Positions 6,207 to 13,830 of a DNA stretch of 24,251 nucleotides are shown here, piece after piece. How positions within the stretch are numbered: position 1 is the first letter of the stretch; each line of letters opens with the position of its first letter. This stretch comes from Chromatiales bacterium. Its GTDB lineage: Bacteria; Pseudomonadota; Gammaproteobacteria; SZUA-140. Made by a program: the position numbers and the translations under genes. The notes beneath the pieces are model-generated. The model did no database searches. It worked only from the letters and a program-made list of their open reading frames with translations, and had not been told where the DNA came from. The DNA lies in the NCBI GenBank assembly GCA_031285245.1, contig JAITWN010000022.1:1-24251 (forward strand), in the 5' to 3' direction.

Positions 6207-9161
6207 TTAGAGTCTCTGGATTTCCATGCCAAGCTCGCCGAGCCGTTCGAGTGTTGCGGCGCTGGTGATGACGGCCTGACTGGCGCGTTCTGGTTTGAGC
6301 CAGGTGGCAGCGGCGCGAAGCAGATCATTGATGCTCACATCGAGCACGCGAGCGCGATAGTTGCGGCGCTGTTCGGGGGTGCGGCCGTAGAGCGTGTTGT
6401 GAAAAGCGCTCTTGGCTTCGCCGGCGGGCGAGCCGGGTTTGTCGATGTTGCCAATCACGCCGAGGATGGCTTCTTCGAGTTGGCGCGGTGAATGGCCGCC
6501 CTGGAGTAGCCAATCGATGGCGCGATCGAAATCAGCAAGCGTCTCGGTTAGACGCGGATCGCGGTACGAATAAAAACGAAACGCTGCGATGTCGCCATCA
6601 TGCCCGGCACCGCCGCCGTAAGCACCGCCCTGCTCGCGAATGGTGCGATGCAGATAGCCATTGCGCAGGAATGGTCCAAGCACTTCGAGCACCGGCGCAT
6701 CGGCGTGCTCCAGCGGCACGGTGGGATAAACGCGCGCGCAGAAATTGACCTGCGTGCTGGTGATCCACATCTGTTTGGTTTGCATGTTGACCGCATCGCG
6801 GTGAAACGATGAGAACTTGCCAGTGGTGGCATTGCTTGCCGCCCACGTTGCGGCGAGTTCATTGCAAAGCTGTTCCCGACGGTGTTCTTCGCCAACCAGC
6901 AGATATTGGCGCGGCGCGCTTTGCACACGCTGATGAATCTCGCGCAGATCGCCGGCGAAGGCAGCAAGCGCGTGTTCATCGCCGAGCTGATCATCGAGAT
7001 GTTTGATGGCGCGAATGCCTTCGAGACCGCGCAAACGATGACTGAGGGCGCTCGCCGGGCTGATACCGCTCGCGGCAGCGCTCATGGCGAGCGAATGACC
7101 TTGGCCGGTGACGCTCTGCTCCATGCGGGCGCGTTCCTGCGCGATGAGTTCACGCAGCCGGGGCAGTTCATCGAAGCGCACGGTTTCGAAAGTGTCGCGC
7201 ATGAGCGCGGAGAATTCCGTGTGTTTGCCGGTGAGAGCCTTGCCCGACAGAATGAAATGCGCACCGACTTGTTGCACATCATCAATGCGTCCACGCATGG
7301 ATGTATACGCGCTGATGCTACCGCTGACACGATCCTGGCGAATCTGAGTCGCGAGATAATCGTTGCCACCGCAGCCGATCTCCGTCAGCGATCGCGTGTA
7401 ATGCGGGAGCTGATCGAGCAAACGGTCTTCAAGTTGGGGTAGCTCGGCGATCAACTGCTGATATACCAGCCCATTGGTTCCTTGCGCGAAATAGGTCAAC
7501 TGGTGCTTTTTGCCAAAGCGCGTGGCTTCGCCGCTTGCGATCGGCACGTCGGTGGGAACGTCATCAAGACTGACCTTCGGCAGGATGTCGGGATCGTCAT
7601 GACGCTGCTGGCGCTCCTGAAGACGCTGCGCGAGTTCGATGACATGCTGCTTCTGCTGCCCATCGAGCGCGGCTTTGATCTTTTCCAGGCGCTTAGCTTC
7701 AGCCGCGTCGCGCTCGCGGGCGAGCGTGGCGTCGGGTTCGAGCGTGAGACGAACGCGATGCGGATTATCGAGCAGAAGCTCGCGGATCAATCCAGGCACG
7801 AAGGCGGGATCTTTGACGTCCTCGCGCAATTTTTCGAGCGCCGCATCGAGGTGCAGCGCGGCGATCGGATCGCCATGGTGAATCGCGGTCGGTAGCGTGC
7901 TCAAGATCAGTTGCAGCCCATAAGGATAGCCATCGCCGGTGATTTCGCGGCGATGCAGTTCAAGCTGATGCAGCGCGGCTTCGGTCACCTCTTGCGGCAC
8001 GCCTTCACGCGCTGCGCGTTCAAGCGTATCGAGCACCAGCTTTTCGACCGCATCAGCATGCTCTGCGTTGCTGCCTTCGATGCCGCAGACGAATACCATT
8101 TCGCGGTTCGCATCTTCGAGCCCGCAGAGTGGCGATGGCGCTGTGCCAAGCGTGCTGGTTTCAAGCGCATGACGCAGCGGTGAGGCGCCGTTGTCGAGCA
8201 GGATGCCGGTGAGCAGATGCGCTTTGAGCAAGGCATCGAGCTCGATGCTGTGTCCGAGCAACCAACCCATCACGATGTGGGTTTGGTCAGCGGTATCTTC
8301 TTCTTCCAGCGCATAGCTTGCCTGCGCGGTCTGCGGCGCGGTGTAGCGGCGTTCGTCGGTGACAGTGATGCCATGATCCAGGCGCTCGAAGCGTTTGAGC
8401 GCGCGCTCTTCCATGCGTTCCTGATGACGTGAGGCCGGTAGTGAGCCGAAGGTCATGAAGATGGCGTTGGAAGGATGATAGTGGCTGCGGTAAAAAGCCT
8501 TGAGTTCCTCATAGCGCAGATCTGGGATGCACTCGGGATCGCCACCGCTATTGTAGTGATAGGTGCTGGTGGGATAGAGATGCTCACACAGCGTGTGCCA
8601 GAGCGTGCTCACGGGTGAGCTCATCGCCCCTTTCATTTCGTTGTACACCACACCCTTGTAGACCAGCGCGCTGCTTGCATCTGCCGGCTCAGTGAATTCG
8701 ATGCGATGGCCTTCCTGCGCAAAATCGAGCTCATCCAGACGGGCGAAAAAAGCCGCATCCAGATAGACATCCATCAGATTGTAGAAATCTTTTTCGTTCT
8801 GACTGGCGAAGGGATAGGCAGTCCAGTCGCTACTGGTGAACGCATTCATGAAGGTGTTGAGCGAGCGCCGGATCATCATGAAGAACGGGTCGCGCACTGG
8901 ATAGCGTTCACTGCCACAGAGCGCGGTGTGCTCAAGGATGTGGGCAACGCCTGTTGAATCCATGGGCACGGTGCGAAATGCCACCAGGAAGACATTCTCG
9001 GGATTGTCCGCCGCTAGGTGATAGTGCATTGCACCGGTGCGACGGTGACGGTATTCCTCAATGGTGAGGCCGAGGGATTCGATGCTTTCGCTGCGCAGCG
9101 CTTCGAACGCTGGATGCGCCGCAGGTGTGCCCGCTGTCGCGGTGTCGCTAACCATGGTCAT
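6207..9161 (-). CDS. M16C-family zinc metallopeptidase (presequence protease/falcilysin-like)
   Basis: A 984-aa insulinase-superfamily peptidase with the inverted zinc motif H74-I-L-E77-H78 (GVAHILEHTALCGS) and the distal zinc ligand E175 in VVYNEMKGAM. This subfamily, which includes mitochondrial PreP and bacterial M16C enzymes, is a single chain of four M16-type halves forming a closed chamber that degrades unstructured peptides. The M16C-associated helical hinge lies at about 480-720 and the second half at about 740-984. The length is normal and no frameshift is seen. No signal peptide is evident, so it is probably cytosolic. The ATG at 9161 is followed by another at 9155, and neither has a strong ribosome site. 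It heads the probable peptidase / secreted protein / rnd operon. Confidence 0.93.
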   Translation of the reverse strand: MTMVSDTATAGTPAAHPAFEALRSESIESLGLTIEEYRHRRTGAMHYHLAADNPENVFLVAFRTVPMDSTGVAHILEHTALCGSERYPVRDPFFMMIRRSLNTFMNAFTSSDWTAYPFASQNEKDFYNLMDVYLDAAFFARLDELDFAQEGHRIEFTEPADASSALVYKGVVYNEMKGAMSSPVSTLWHTLCEHLYPTSTYHYNSGGDPECIPDLRYEELKAFYRSHYHPSNAIFMTFGSLPASRHQERMEERALKRFERLDHGITVTDERRYTAPQTAQASYALEEEDTADQTHIVMGWLLGHSIELDALLKAHLLTGILLDNGASPLRHALETSTLGTAPSPLCGLEDANREMVFVCGIEGSNAEHADAVEKLVLDTLERAAREGVPQEVTEAALHQLELHRREITGDGYPYGLQLILSTLPTAIHHGDPIAALHLDAALEKLREDVKDPAFVPGLIRELLLDNPHRVRLTLEPDATLARERDAAEAKRLEKIKAALDGQQKQHVIELAQRLQERQQRHDDPDILPKVSLDDVPTDVPIASGEATRFGKKHQLTYFAQGTNGLVYQQLIAELPQLEDRLLDQLPHYTRSLTEIGCGGNDYLATQIRQDRVSGSISAYTSMRGRIDDVQQVGAHFILSGKALTGKHTEFSALMRDTFETVRFDELPRLRELIAQERARMEQSVTGQGHSLAMSAAASGISPASALSHRLRGLEGIRAIKHLDDQLGDEHALAAFAGDLREIHQRVQSAPRQYLLVGEEHRREQLCNELAATWAASNATTGKFSSFHRDAVNMQTKQMWITSTQVNFCARVYPTVPLEHADAPVLEVLGPFLRNGYLHRTIREQGGAYGGGAGHDGDIAAFRFYSYRDPRLTETLADFDRAIDWLLQGGHSPRQLEEAILGVIGNIDKPGSPAGEAKSAFHNTLYGRTPEQRRNYRARVLDVSINDLLRAAATWLKPERASQAVITSAATLERLGELGMEIQRL

Positions 9162-9234
9162 GCTTGGGGGATTCCGCTGGAGTGGTATCGAACCATTCTA
9201 CGGATTCACTCAAAGGCGCGCCATGCCAAGCCGT

Positions 9235-9258
9235 GCGGGCGACTGGTGAATCGCCCGC
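9235..9258. terminator. GC hairpin between the HDOD and M16C genes (possible terminator)
   Basis: GCGGGCGA at 9235-9242 pairs perfectly with TCGCCCGC at 9251-9258 around an eight-base loop. It lies 28 bases downstream of the HDOD stop on the minus strand but has no T tract in that direction. On the plus strand T7 occurs at 9272-9278, too far from the stem for a standard intrinsic terminator. It may terminate weakly or stabilise an mRNA end. Confidence 0.3.
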
Positions 9259-9285
9259 GCGACGTGGCCGATTTTTTTGATGTAA

Positions 9286-10176
9286 TCAGGAACTGAACAG
9301 ATTTACAGCATCGCGATACTGCGCGCGCGTTTCCTCGATGATCTCGGTGAGTAGCGCGTCATCGGCTTCAAGGCCAAGGATGTTCCAGGCTTCAGCATGG
9401 ATGAGTAGCTGCGCGGATGGCGTGGTGTAGAAAGCGCCACTTTCACAGTGATTGGCGACAGCGTCGGCGATATGCAGAACGGCTGTTTCAAGCCGGCTGC
9501 TGCGCGCGGACGCCGGCTCATGATGCCAGCGAATGGCATCGGTGAGTTCCTGCGGTAATTGCCAGGTGTCGAGCAGCATGGCGCCGAGCTGCGCATGGTT
9601 GAAACCGAGCGCCTGCATTTCACCGCGCGCGAGCTGGGATTCATTCCCCTGTGAGGAAACTAGCAACTCGCGCGTGAGCTCAGGAGCGTGCTGGAAGAAG
9701 AGCAGGCTGCCAACGTCATGCAGCATGCCAGCGACGAACAGGCGCTCCGGATGCAGAATCTTGCAGCGCTTTGCGAGCGCGCGCGCGATGATGCCAACAC
9801 AGATGCCGTGACGCCAGAAGGTGTCGATGTTGACGATGAAATTCGGAATCCGCGAAAAGGAAGTGACTGCGGTGACAGCCACCACCAGATTGTAGAGTTC
9901 GCTGGTGCCGATGACCGTCACTGCGCGCGATACGGTGTCGATGCGGCGATTGAAGCCATAGAAAGGGCTGTTTACGATGCGCAGCAAACGCGCCGTCAGG
10001 CTGGTGTCGCGGCTGATGATTTCGCCGAGCGCGGGCGCTGACGCGGCATCGTCTTCCATGAGTTCGAAAATCTTGATGCAGACATCCGGAGGGGAGACCA
10101 GATTGCTGGTATCGCGGATCCAGGCTTCCGCTATTTCCAAGCTGTCGGATTCAGGAATTTTCTTGATGGCTTTCAC
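9286..10176 (-). CDS. HDOD domain protein (putative signal transduction)
   Basis: A 296-aa protein made almost wholly of one HDOD domain (about residues 25-225), a relative of HD hydrolases with a mostly structural or regulatory role in bacterial signalling, chemotaxis, motility and nucleotide second-messenger systems. Typical segments are LVSPPDVCIKIFELMEDD, SLTARLLRIVNSPFYGFN (59-76), the HD pair at 153-154 in GMLHDVG, and the later His-containing FNHAQLGAMLLDTW and WHHEP. It carries no EAL, GGDEF or receiver domain. The start is GTG at 10176, fixed by AGGAG about ten bases upstream. It is divergent from the 61-aa membrane protein gene. Its partner or input cannot be told from context. Confidence 0.9.
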   Translation of the reverse strand: MKAIKKIPESDSLEIAEAWIRDTSNLVSPPDVCIKIFELMEDDAASAPALGEIISRDTSLTARLLRIVNSPFYGFNRRIDTVSRAVTVIGTSELYNLVVAVTAVTSFSRIPNFIVNIDTFWRHGICVGIIARALAKRCKILHPERLFVAGMLHDVGSLLFFQHAPELTRELLVSSQGNESQLARGEMQALGFNHAQLGAMLLDTWQLPQELTDAIRWHHEPASARSSRLETAVLHIADAVANHCESGAFYTTPSAQLLIHAEAWNILGLEADDALLTEIIEETRAQYRDAVNLFSS

Positions 10177-10321
10177 GTTGTGCTTCTCCTGCGTGGCATG
10201 GAGTGGACCATCCCTATGTAGCGGTTCAGGCGCGGCGATTGTTTAGGGGAAGCGTGCGAATCGAGTAGCGGAACTGGCAGACGATCAGGGCGGCGAGTGA
10301 GGGGCGAAGCTGCTAGACTGG

Positions 10322-10336
10322 CGCCGATCATCGGCG
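10322..10336. promoter_or_regulatory. Perfect 15-base palindrome before the 61-aa gene
   Basis: CGCCGAT-C-ATCGGCG is a perfect inverted repeat with a one-base centre. It lies four bases before the Shine-Dalgarno AGGA (10340-10343) and a few bases after a TAGACT hexamer (10313-10318, possible -10). That position suits a repressor operator or a small mRNA hairpin controlling translation of the downstream pair. Chance cannot be ruled out in GC-rich DNA. Confidence 0.4.
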
Positions 10337-10349
10337 AATAGGATGCTTT

Positions 10350-10535
10350 ATGGCGCTGTGGGAGCAGATTCTGTTGGGTGCGGTGGCGCTATTGGTGCTG
10401 ATGTGGTCCTGGCCGGGCGTGCAGCGGGCGATGCAGCGCAGTCGCGAGGCGCAGGAGCGGGACTGGCGTGGCGTTCTAGTGCCAATCGCCTTGGTGGTGC
10501 TCTTCGTGTTTTTGCTGATATCGATGGTGCGATAG
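10350..10535 (+). CDS. Small two-helix inner-membrane protein (61 aa)
   Basis: Two hydrophobic helices (about residues 6-23 and 43-60) flank a basic loop (QRAMQRSREAQERDWRG), giving a hairpin membrane protein. AGGA at 10340-10343 lies six bases before the ATG. The stop TAG at 10533-10535 shares its last G with the GTG start of the L,D-transpeptidase gene, so the two are translationally coupled. Tight coupling and normal codon use argue for a real gene. I know of similar short 'LWxWLLxGxxxLxLFW' proteins in gammaproteobacteria but no function for them. A role near the transpeptidase or its envelope substrate is inference from position. Confidence 0.8.
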   Translation: MALWEQILLGAVALLVLMWSWPGVQRAMQRSREAQERDWRGVLVPIALVVLFVFLLISMVR

Positions 10536-11758
10536 TGATTGTAAAGAGTGAGATAAGCATCGCAGCCTTGTTGCTGCCGGTATTGATGCTGATTGGTGCC
10601 AGCGCGCCGGCCTGGGGAACGACTTATCGTTTGCCGCCGAGTGGCGATGAAGTGGTCGGCGAGATCTCGGCGACGACGGTCAGCGCGGGTGCAACCCTGA
10701 TCGATATCGCGCGCGACTATGACCTTGGTTACAACGAGTTAGTCGAGGCCAATCCTGGACTCGATCCCTGGCTGCCACCGACTGGTGCCGAGGTGATCCT
10801 GCCGACGCAATATGTGCTGCCAAACGCGCCACGCCAGGGCATCGTCGTCAACGTCGCCGAGATGCGGCTCTATTATTATCCGCCGCCGGCCGCCGATGGC
10901 GCGGCGGTCGTGCTGACGTTTCCCATCGGCATCGGTCAGGAGGGCACCGAGACGCCACTTGGCGTAACCACCATCGTTTCCAAAGCTGCTGATCCTTCCT
11001 GGGTGGTGCCGGTTTCCGTGCGTCAGGAATATGCGCGTGATGGCGTGACGTTGCCGGCAGTGGTGCCGCCGGGGCCGGACAATCCGCTCGGTCGTCATGC
11101 GCTGCGCCTTGGGTGGATGAATTATCTCATTCACGGCAGCAACAAACCCTTCGGCATCGGCATGCGCGTCAGCCATGGCTGCATCCGCATGTATGCGCGT
11201 GATGTCGAGCGCTTGTTCCACATGGTGCCGTTATCAACGCCGGTGCGGATCATCGATCAGCCCAATAAGCTCGGCAAGATGAACGGCAAGCTCTATCTCG
11301 AATCGCATCCGCCTATCGCTAGCGAGGGTAAACCCGTCGCCGATTATCTGGCGCCCATCGTGCCGGTGGTGGAAGCGGCGGTAGCGGCGGAGTATATCGG
11401 TGAAGCGCGCGACGCCGTGGCGCGGATCACCGGGCGCCGTTCGGGAATACCAGAGTCGGTGGCAGCACTGCGGGCCGTTGATTCGCCAGAAGCACGTGTC
11501 GACGGCTGGGTGCTGCAAGTTGGCGCGTTTTCAAAGCGTGCCAATGCGCTGCGTCTGCGTGACGATCTTGCAGCGCGCGGCATGCGGGTATCACTGCATG
11601 CGCATAGCGGCAGCGGATATTGTCACGTATTGGTCGGGCCGTTTGCGCAGCGCGAGCAAGCGCTCAAAGCGCTCGATGGCTACGTGAAGAGCACTGGCCG
11701 GCAAGGCAGTGTCCTGCCTGCCGGCCAACTCGATCTGTCGAGCGAGTGCGCGCTGTGA
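10535..11758 (+). CDS. L,D-transpeptidase with LysM, YkuD and SPOR domains
   Basis: A periplasmic peptidoglycan enzyme of the ErfK/YbiS/YcfS/YnhG family, which uses a catalytic cysteine to form 3-3 cross-links or attach a lipoprotein to diaminopimelate. The GTG at 10535 is preferred over upstream codons because it overlaps the preceding stop and yields a signal peptide ending SAPAWG near residue 28. The product is 407 aa. Domains are LysM at about 46-92 (ATLIDIARDYDLGYNELVEA), YkuD at about 101-240 with HGSN at 200-203 and the active site SHGCIRM (H214, C216), a linker, and a SPOR domain at about 322-396 (GWVLQVGAFSKRANA…CHVLVGPF). SPOR domains bind denuded septal glycan, so this enzyme may act at division sites. 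It converges on an OprI-like lipoprotein gene 20 bases away, a likely substrate. Confidence 0.93.
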   Translation: MIVKSEISIAALLLPVLMLIGASAPAWGTTYRLPPSGDEVVGEISATTVSAGATLIDIARDYDLGYNELVEANPGLDPWLPPTGAEVILPTQYVLPNAPRQGIVVNVAEMRLYYYPPPAADGAAVVLTFPIGIGQEGTETPLGVTTIVSKAADPSWVVPVSVRQEYARDGVTLPAVVPPGPDNPLGRHALRLGWMNYLIHGSNKPFGIGMRVSHGCIRMYARDVERLFHMVPLSTPVRIIDQPNKLGKMNGKLYLESHPPIASEGKPVADYLAPIVPVVEAAVAAEYIGEARDAVARITGRRSGIPESVAALRAVDSPEARVDGWVLQVGAFSKRANALRLRDDLAARGMRVSLHAHSGSGYCHVLVGPFAQREQALKALDGYVKSTGRQGSVLPAGQLDLSSECAL

Positions 11759-11778
11759 AGATGAACGCGGGGAGATTT

Positions 11779-12108
11779 TTACTTCGACTGCGAACGCTGG
11801 AACATGCGCTCGGCTTTCTCTTCCGCCCTGGCTGCGGCTTCTTTGGCAGCAGCGGCATCGGCGGCAGCTTGCTGCGCGGTGCGCTGTGCTTCGAGCGCGG
11901 TCTGGCTGGCGCGAGTGGCCTCGCTACGAGCTTGCTGCGCGGTGGCGAGTGCTTCGCGAGCCATGTTGCTCGCCTCATCGGCGGTGGTCTGCGCGGAGTG
12001 GGCCTCGCCTGAAACTCGATCCAAGTCGGCTTTGCTGACGCTGGCGCATCCGCCGATCTGTAATGCAATTACGGTTGCTGCGGTGATGATGGCGAGCCTG
12101 ATGCGCAT
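11779..12108 (-). CDS. OprI/Lpp-like alanine-zipper outer-membrane lipoprotein
   Basis: A 109-aa lipoprotein with the lipobox IGGC and acylated C21. The mature part is an Ala-rich heptad coiled coil (ADEASNMAREALATAQQA…) ending AERMFQRSQSK. The end resembles Pseudomonas OprI, and its terminal lysine is the residue that E. coli Lpp uses for covalent attachment to peptidoglycan. It is longer than Lpp or OprI (about 89 mature residues against roughly 58-65), which would give a longer helix between outer membrane and wall. The start at 12108 follows a strong AGGAGG; the frame runs further upstream without support. Its neighbours are a convergent L,D-transpeptidase and divergent mlaA. The OprI-like assignment is firm on architecture; attachment to the wall is inference. 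Confidence 0.88.
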   Translation of the reverse strand: MRIRLAIITAATVIALQIGGCASVSKADLDRVSGEAHSAQTTADEASNMAREALATAQQARSEATRASQTALEAQRTAQQAAADAAAAKEAAARAEEKAERMFQRSQSK

Positions 12109-12164
12109 ATCCCTTGACCTCCTCCATGTGATTGTTTGTTGACTGCCGTGCTGCAATAAAGTAA

Positions 12165-12192
12165 CGGATAGCAAAGGCTTTGTCACCGTCAA
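12165..12192 (-). promoter_or_regulatory. Candidate sigma-70 promoter for the OprI-like lipoprotein gene
   Basis: On the minus strand TTGACG (12192-12187) is followed after 16 bases by TATCCG (12170-12165). The -35 is good (five of six) and the -10 poor (three of six). It would give a leader of about 50 bases before the strong ribosome site. Confidence 0.35.
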
Positions 12193-12206
12193 TAAAAACA
12201 GCGTAT

Positions 12207-12235
12207 TTGACCTCGTAGAGGCGCGATTGCAGAAT
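12207..12235 (+). promoter_or_regulatory. Candidate sigma-70 promoter for mlaA
   Basis: TTGACC at 12207-12212 and CAGAAT at 12230-12235 are spaced by 17 bases, matching consensus at five and four positions. The start of transcription would be near 12242, about 44 bases before the mlaA ATG. It lies back to back with the candidate promoter of the lipoprotein gene. Confidence 0.4.
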
Positions 12236-12285
12236 GAGCGCCTGCGATTTAGGCATTGAGCGGGTGTTTCTTGTTGATCGAACAG

Positions 12286-13026
12286 ATGATGACGTTTTTG
12301 CGCACAGCAACGCGTGTGTCGTGGGTACTGCCATGTTTGATGGTTGCTCAATTCGCTTTTGCGCAGCCAAGCATGTACGGCTATGACGAAGACCACGACG
12401 ACGATGCCAAATCCGCGCTCATTGCTGATCCGCTTGAGCCATTCAATCGGGCGATGTTCAAGCTCAACGATCGCGTGTATTTCTATGTGCTAAAGCCCGT
12501 AGTGCGTGTTTACCGGCATGTGCCGCAGCCGGCGCGAGTCTCGGTCAGCAATTTCTTTCACAATCTGCGCGCACCCATCCGCATTGCCAATTGTTTGTTG
12601 CAGCTCAAGCTCGTCGATGCGGGCAATGAATTGTTACGTTTCGGCGTCAATACCACTTTTGGCGTTGCCGGCTTGTTCGACCCGGCGCGCAGCCGTTTGC
12701 AGATTCGGCCAACGGACGAAGATCTCGGCCAGACGCTCGGTCGTTACGGTGTGGGTCAGGGGTTTTATGTGGTGCTGCCGTTCTTTGGCTCGACGACGCT
12801 GCGTGATGGTAGCGCTGGTGTGGTCGATTCGATCTATCTCGATCCGGCAGTCGTTTATGTCGACGATCCCTGGGTGAGCACCGGCATAGTGTTCTACGAG
12901 AATATCAATTCATTCTCGCTTGATCGTGATACCTATGAAACGGTCAAACGTGAAGCGCTTGATCCCTACGCTTTTGTGCGCGACGCCTATGTTCAGCAGC
13001 GACAGGCAAAGGTGGAAGATCGCTGA
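12286..13026 (+). CDS. mlaA: MlaA (VacJ) family protein of the outer-membrane lipid asymmetry pathway
   Basis: MlaA sits in the outer membrane, with a porin partner, and passes mislocalised phospholipids to MlaC for return to the inner membrane. Family hallmarks are visible: DPLEPFNRAMFKLNDRVYFYVLKP at 48-71, NFFHNLRAPIRIANCLLQ at 89-106, RFGVNTTFGVAGLFDPA at 118-134, DEDLGQTLGRYGVGQGFYVVLPFFGSTTLRD at 144-174, and LDPYAFVRDAYVQQR at 225-239. The length is 246 aa from the ATG at 12286; a second ATG follows at 12289. The N-terminus is a signal peptide with a likely type I site (FAFAQP) and no lipobox, unlike E. coli MlaA, which is a lipoprotein. The other mla genes are not in the window. It converges on dsbB. 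Confidence 0.93.
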   Translation: MMTFLRTATRVSWVLPCLMVAQFAFAQPSMYGYDEDHDDDAKSALIADPLEPFNRAMFKLNDRVYFYVLKPVVRVYRHVPQPARVSVSNFFHNLRAPIRIANCLLQLKLVDAGNELLRFGVNTTFGVAGLFDPARSRLQIRPTDEDLGQTLGRYGVGQGFYVVLPFFGSTTLRDGSAGVVDSIYLDPAVVYVDDPWVSTGIVFYENINSFSLDRDTYETVKREALDPYAFVRDAYVQQRQAKVEDR

Positions 13027-13064
13027 AGCGCGGCCTTCTTGGGGGAGCATCCCTCGGGGGGTAT

Positions 13065-13097
13065 CGCAAATCAGGAGAACCTCAAGCCTGATTTGCG
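13065..13097. terminator. Inverted repeat at the mlaA/dsbB convergence (possible terminator)
   Basis: CGCAAATCAGG at 13065-13075 and CCTGATTTGCG at 13087-13097 form a perfect 11-bp stem with an 11-base loop. The stem includes the last codons and stop of dsbB. Only a short T run (TTT) follows on the plus strand, and none follows on the minus strand, so termination may be weak or bidirectional. Confidence 0.4.
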
Positions 13098-13571
13098 TTT
13101 GCGTTGAAACAGCAGATACGCGCCGAATAGAAAGAAGCCCGCGAAAGCGATGAGCGTCCAGCTCGGGATGCTCAGACCCAGCATGCGCCAGGTCACTTCC
13201 GCACATTCGCCAGAGCCGCGCAGCACCAATTCCAGCGTGCGCTTGAAGGGCAGCGTTTCCAGCATGTAATCAAGGCTTGGGCCGCAGGTAGGTACGCGGT
13301 CTTTCGGTAGATTCTCCAGCCACACATGACGTCCCGCAACGCCTGCGCCGGCCGTTGCTGTCAGCATGATCAGCAAACCATACACGCGTTGCCCAAGCGT
13401 GCGCGGGTTGTGCAGCGCCGCGATCAGAAAGATTACGCCGAGCGCGATGACGGCGACGCGCTGCAGAATGCAAAGCGGGCAGGGTTCTAGGCCGTTGACA
13501 TGTTGCAGATAAAGCGCGATTGCCATCAGCGATGTGCAGGTGATGAATCCTAGCGCAAACAGCGGGCGCAT
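13071..13571 (-). CDS. dsbB: Disulfide bond formation protein B (DsbB family)
   Basis: An inner-membrane quinone-linked oxidase that re-oxidises periplasmic DsbA. Four membrane helices are visible (about 4-22, 38-54, 62-80, 136-156). Both cysteine pairs are present: C31/C34 (EPCPLCILQR) in the first periplasmic loop and C96/C123 (VPTCGPSL, GECAEV) in the second. The quinone-site Arg follows CPLC (QR). The frame is open upstream to 13781, but the ATG at 13571 (MRPLFALGF, 166 aa) fits the family. A TTG at 13598 would add nine residues and cannot be excluded, since neither start has a good ribosome site. It is preceded on the same strand by the Arg-rich small gene and may be cotranscribed with it. 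Confidence 0.92.
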   Translation of the reverse strand: MRPLFALGFITCTSLMAIALYLQHVNGLEPCPLCILQRVAVIALGVIFLIAALHNPRTLGQRVYGLLIMLTATAGAGVAGRHVWLENLPKDRVPTCGPSLDYMLETLPFKRTLELVLRGSGECAEVTWRMLGLSIPSWTLIAFAGFFLFGAYLLFQRKRKSGLRFS

Positions 13572-13617
13572 TCGGCCATTTCGAAGAGAGGAAATCAAGG
13601 GCGGTTCTCGCTCAGGT

Positions 13618-13824
13618 TCAGACGTTTCGCAGTTGGCTGCGCCGATCATTGCCGCAGCGTGTATCGAGCAGTATCGGCGTGCGCTCTTTGCGGCGCTCCC
13701 AAACTCGTCGCTCCTGCGTCGGTAGTGGGTTGACCGCCGTTGTGCTGACAACAGGCTCGACGCGTCGCGTCGCAGCTTCAAAGCGCGGTGGATCAGACTC
13801 GATGCGGGAGCGTGACACGATCAT
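13618..13824 (-). CDS. Small Arg-rich hypothetical protein
   Basis: A 68-residue product from the ATG at 13824 (77 from an in-frame ATG at 13851). The C-terminal half is strongly basic with a patterned motif, ERRVWERRKERTPILLDTR followed by CGNDRRSQ. The alternation of Arg pairs around LLDTR resembles small conserved proteins of gammaproteobacteria whose function I do not know. I favour the shorter start because a perfect TATAAT sits six bases upstream of it, inside the longer reading. It lies 46 bases upstream of the dsbB start on the same strand. The Arg pairs suggest binding to RNA, nucleotide or acidic surfaces, but that is speculation. Confidence 0.6.
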   Translation of the reverse strand: MIVSRSRIESDPPRFEAATRRVEPVVSTTAVNPLPTQERRVWERRKERTPILLDTRCGNDRRSQLRNV

Positions 13825-13830
13825 GTGGGG

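Noticed and set aside
6882..7442. 186-aa plus-strand open frame
   Set aside because: It lies fully antisense to the M16C peptidase gene, whose protein is continuous and motif-complete; long antisense frames are common in GC-rich DNA.
9272..9278. T7 tract as an intrinsic terminator on the plus strand
   Set aside because: The nearest stem is 13 bases away and no plus-strand gene ends there.
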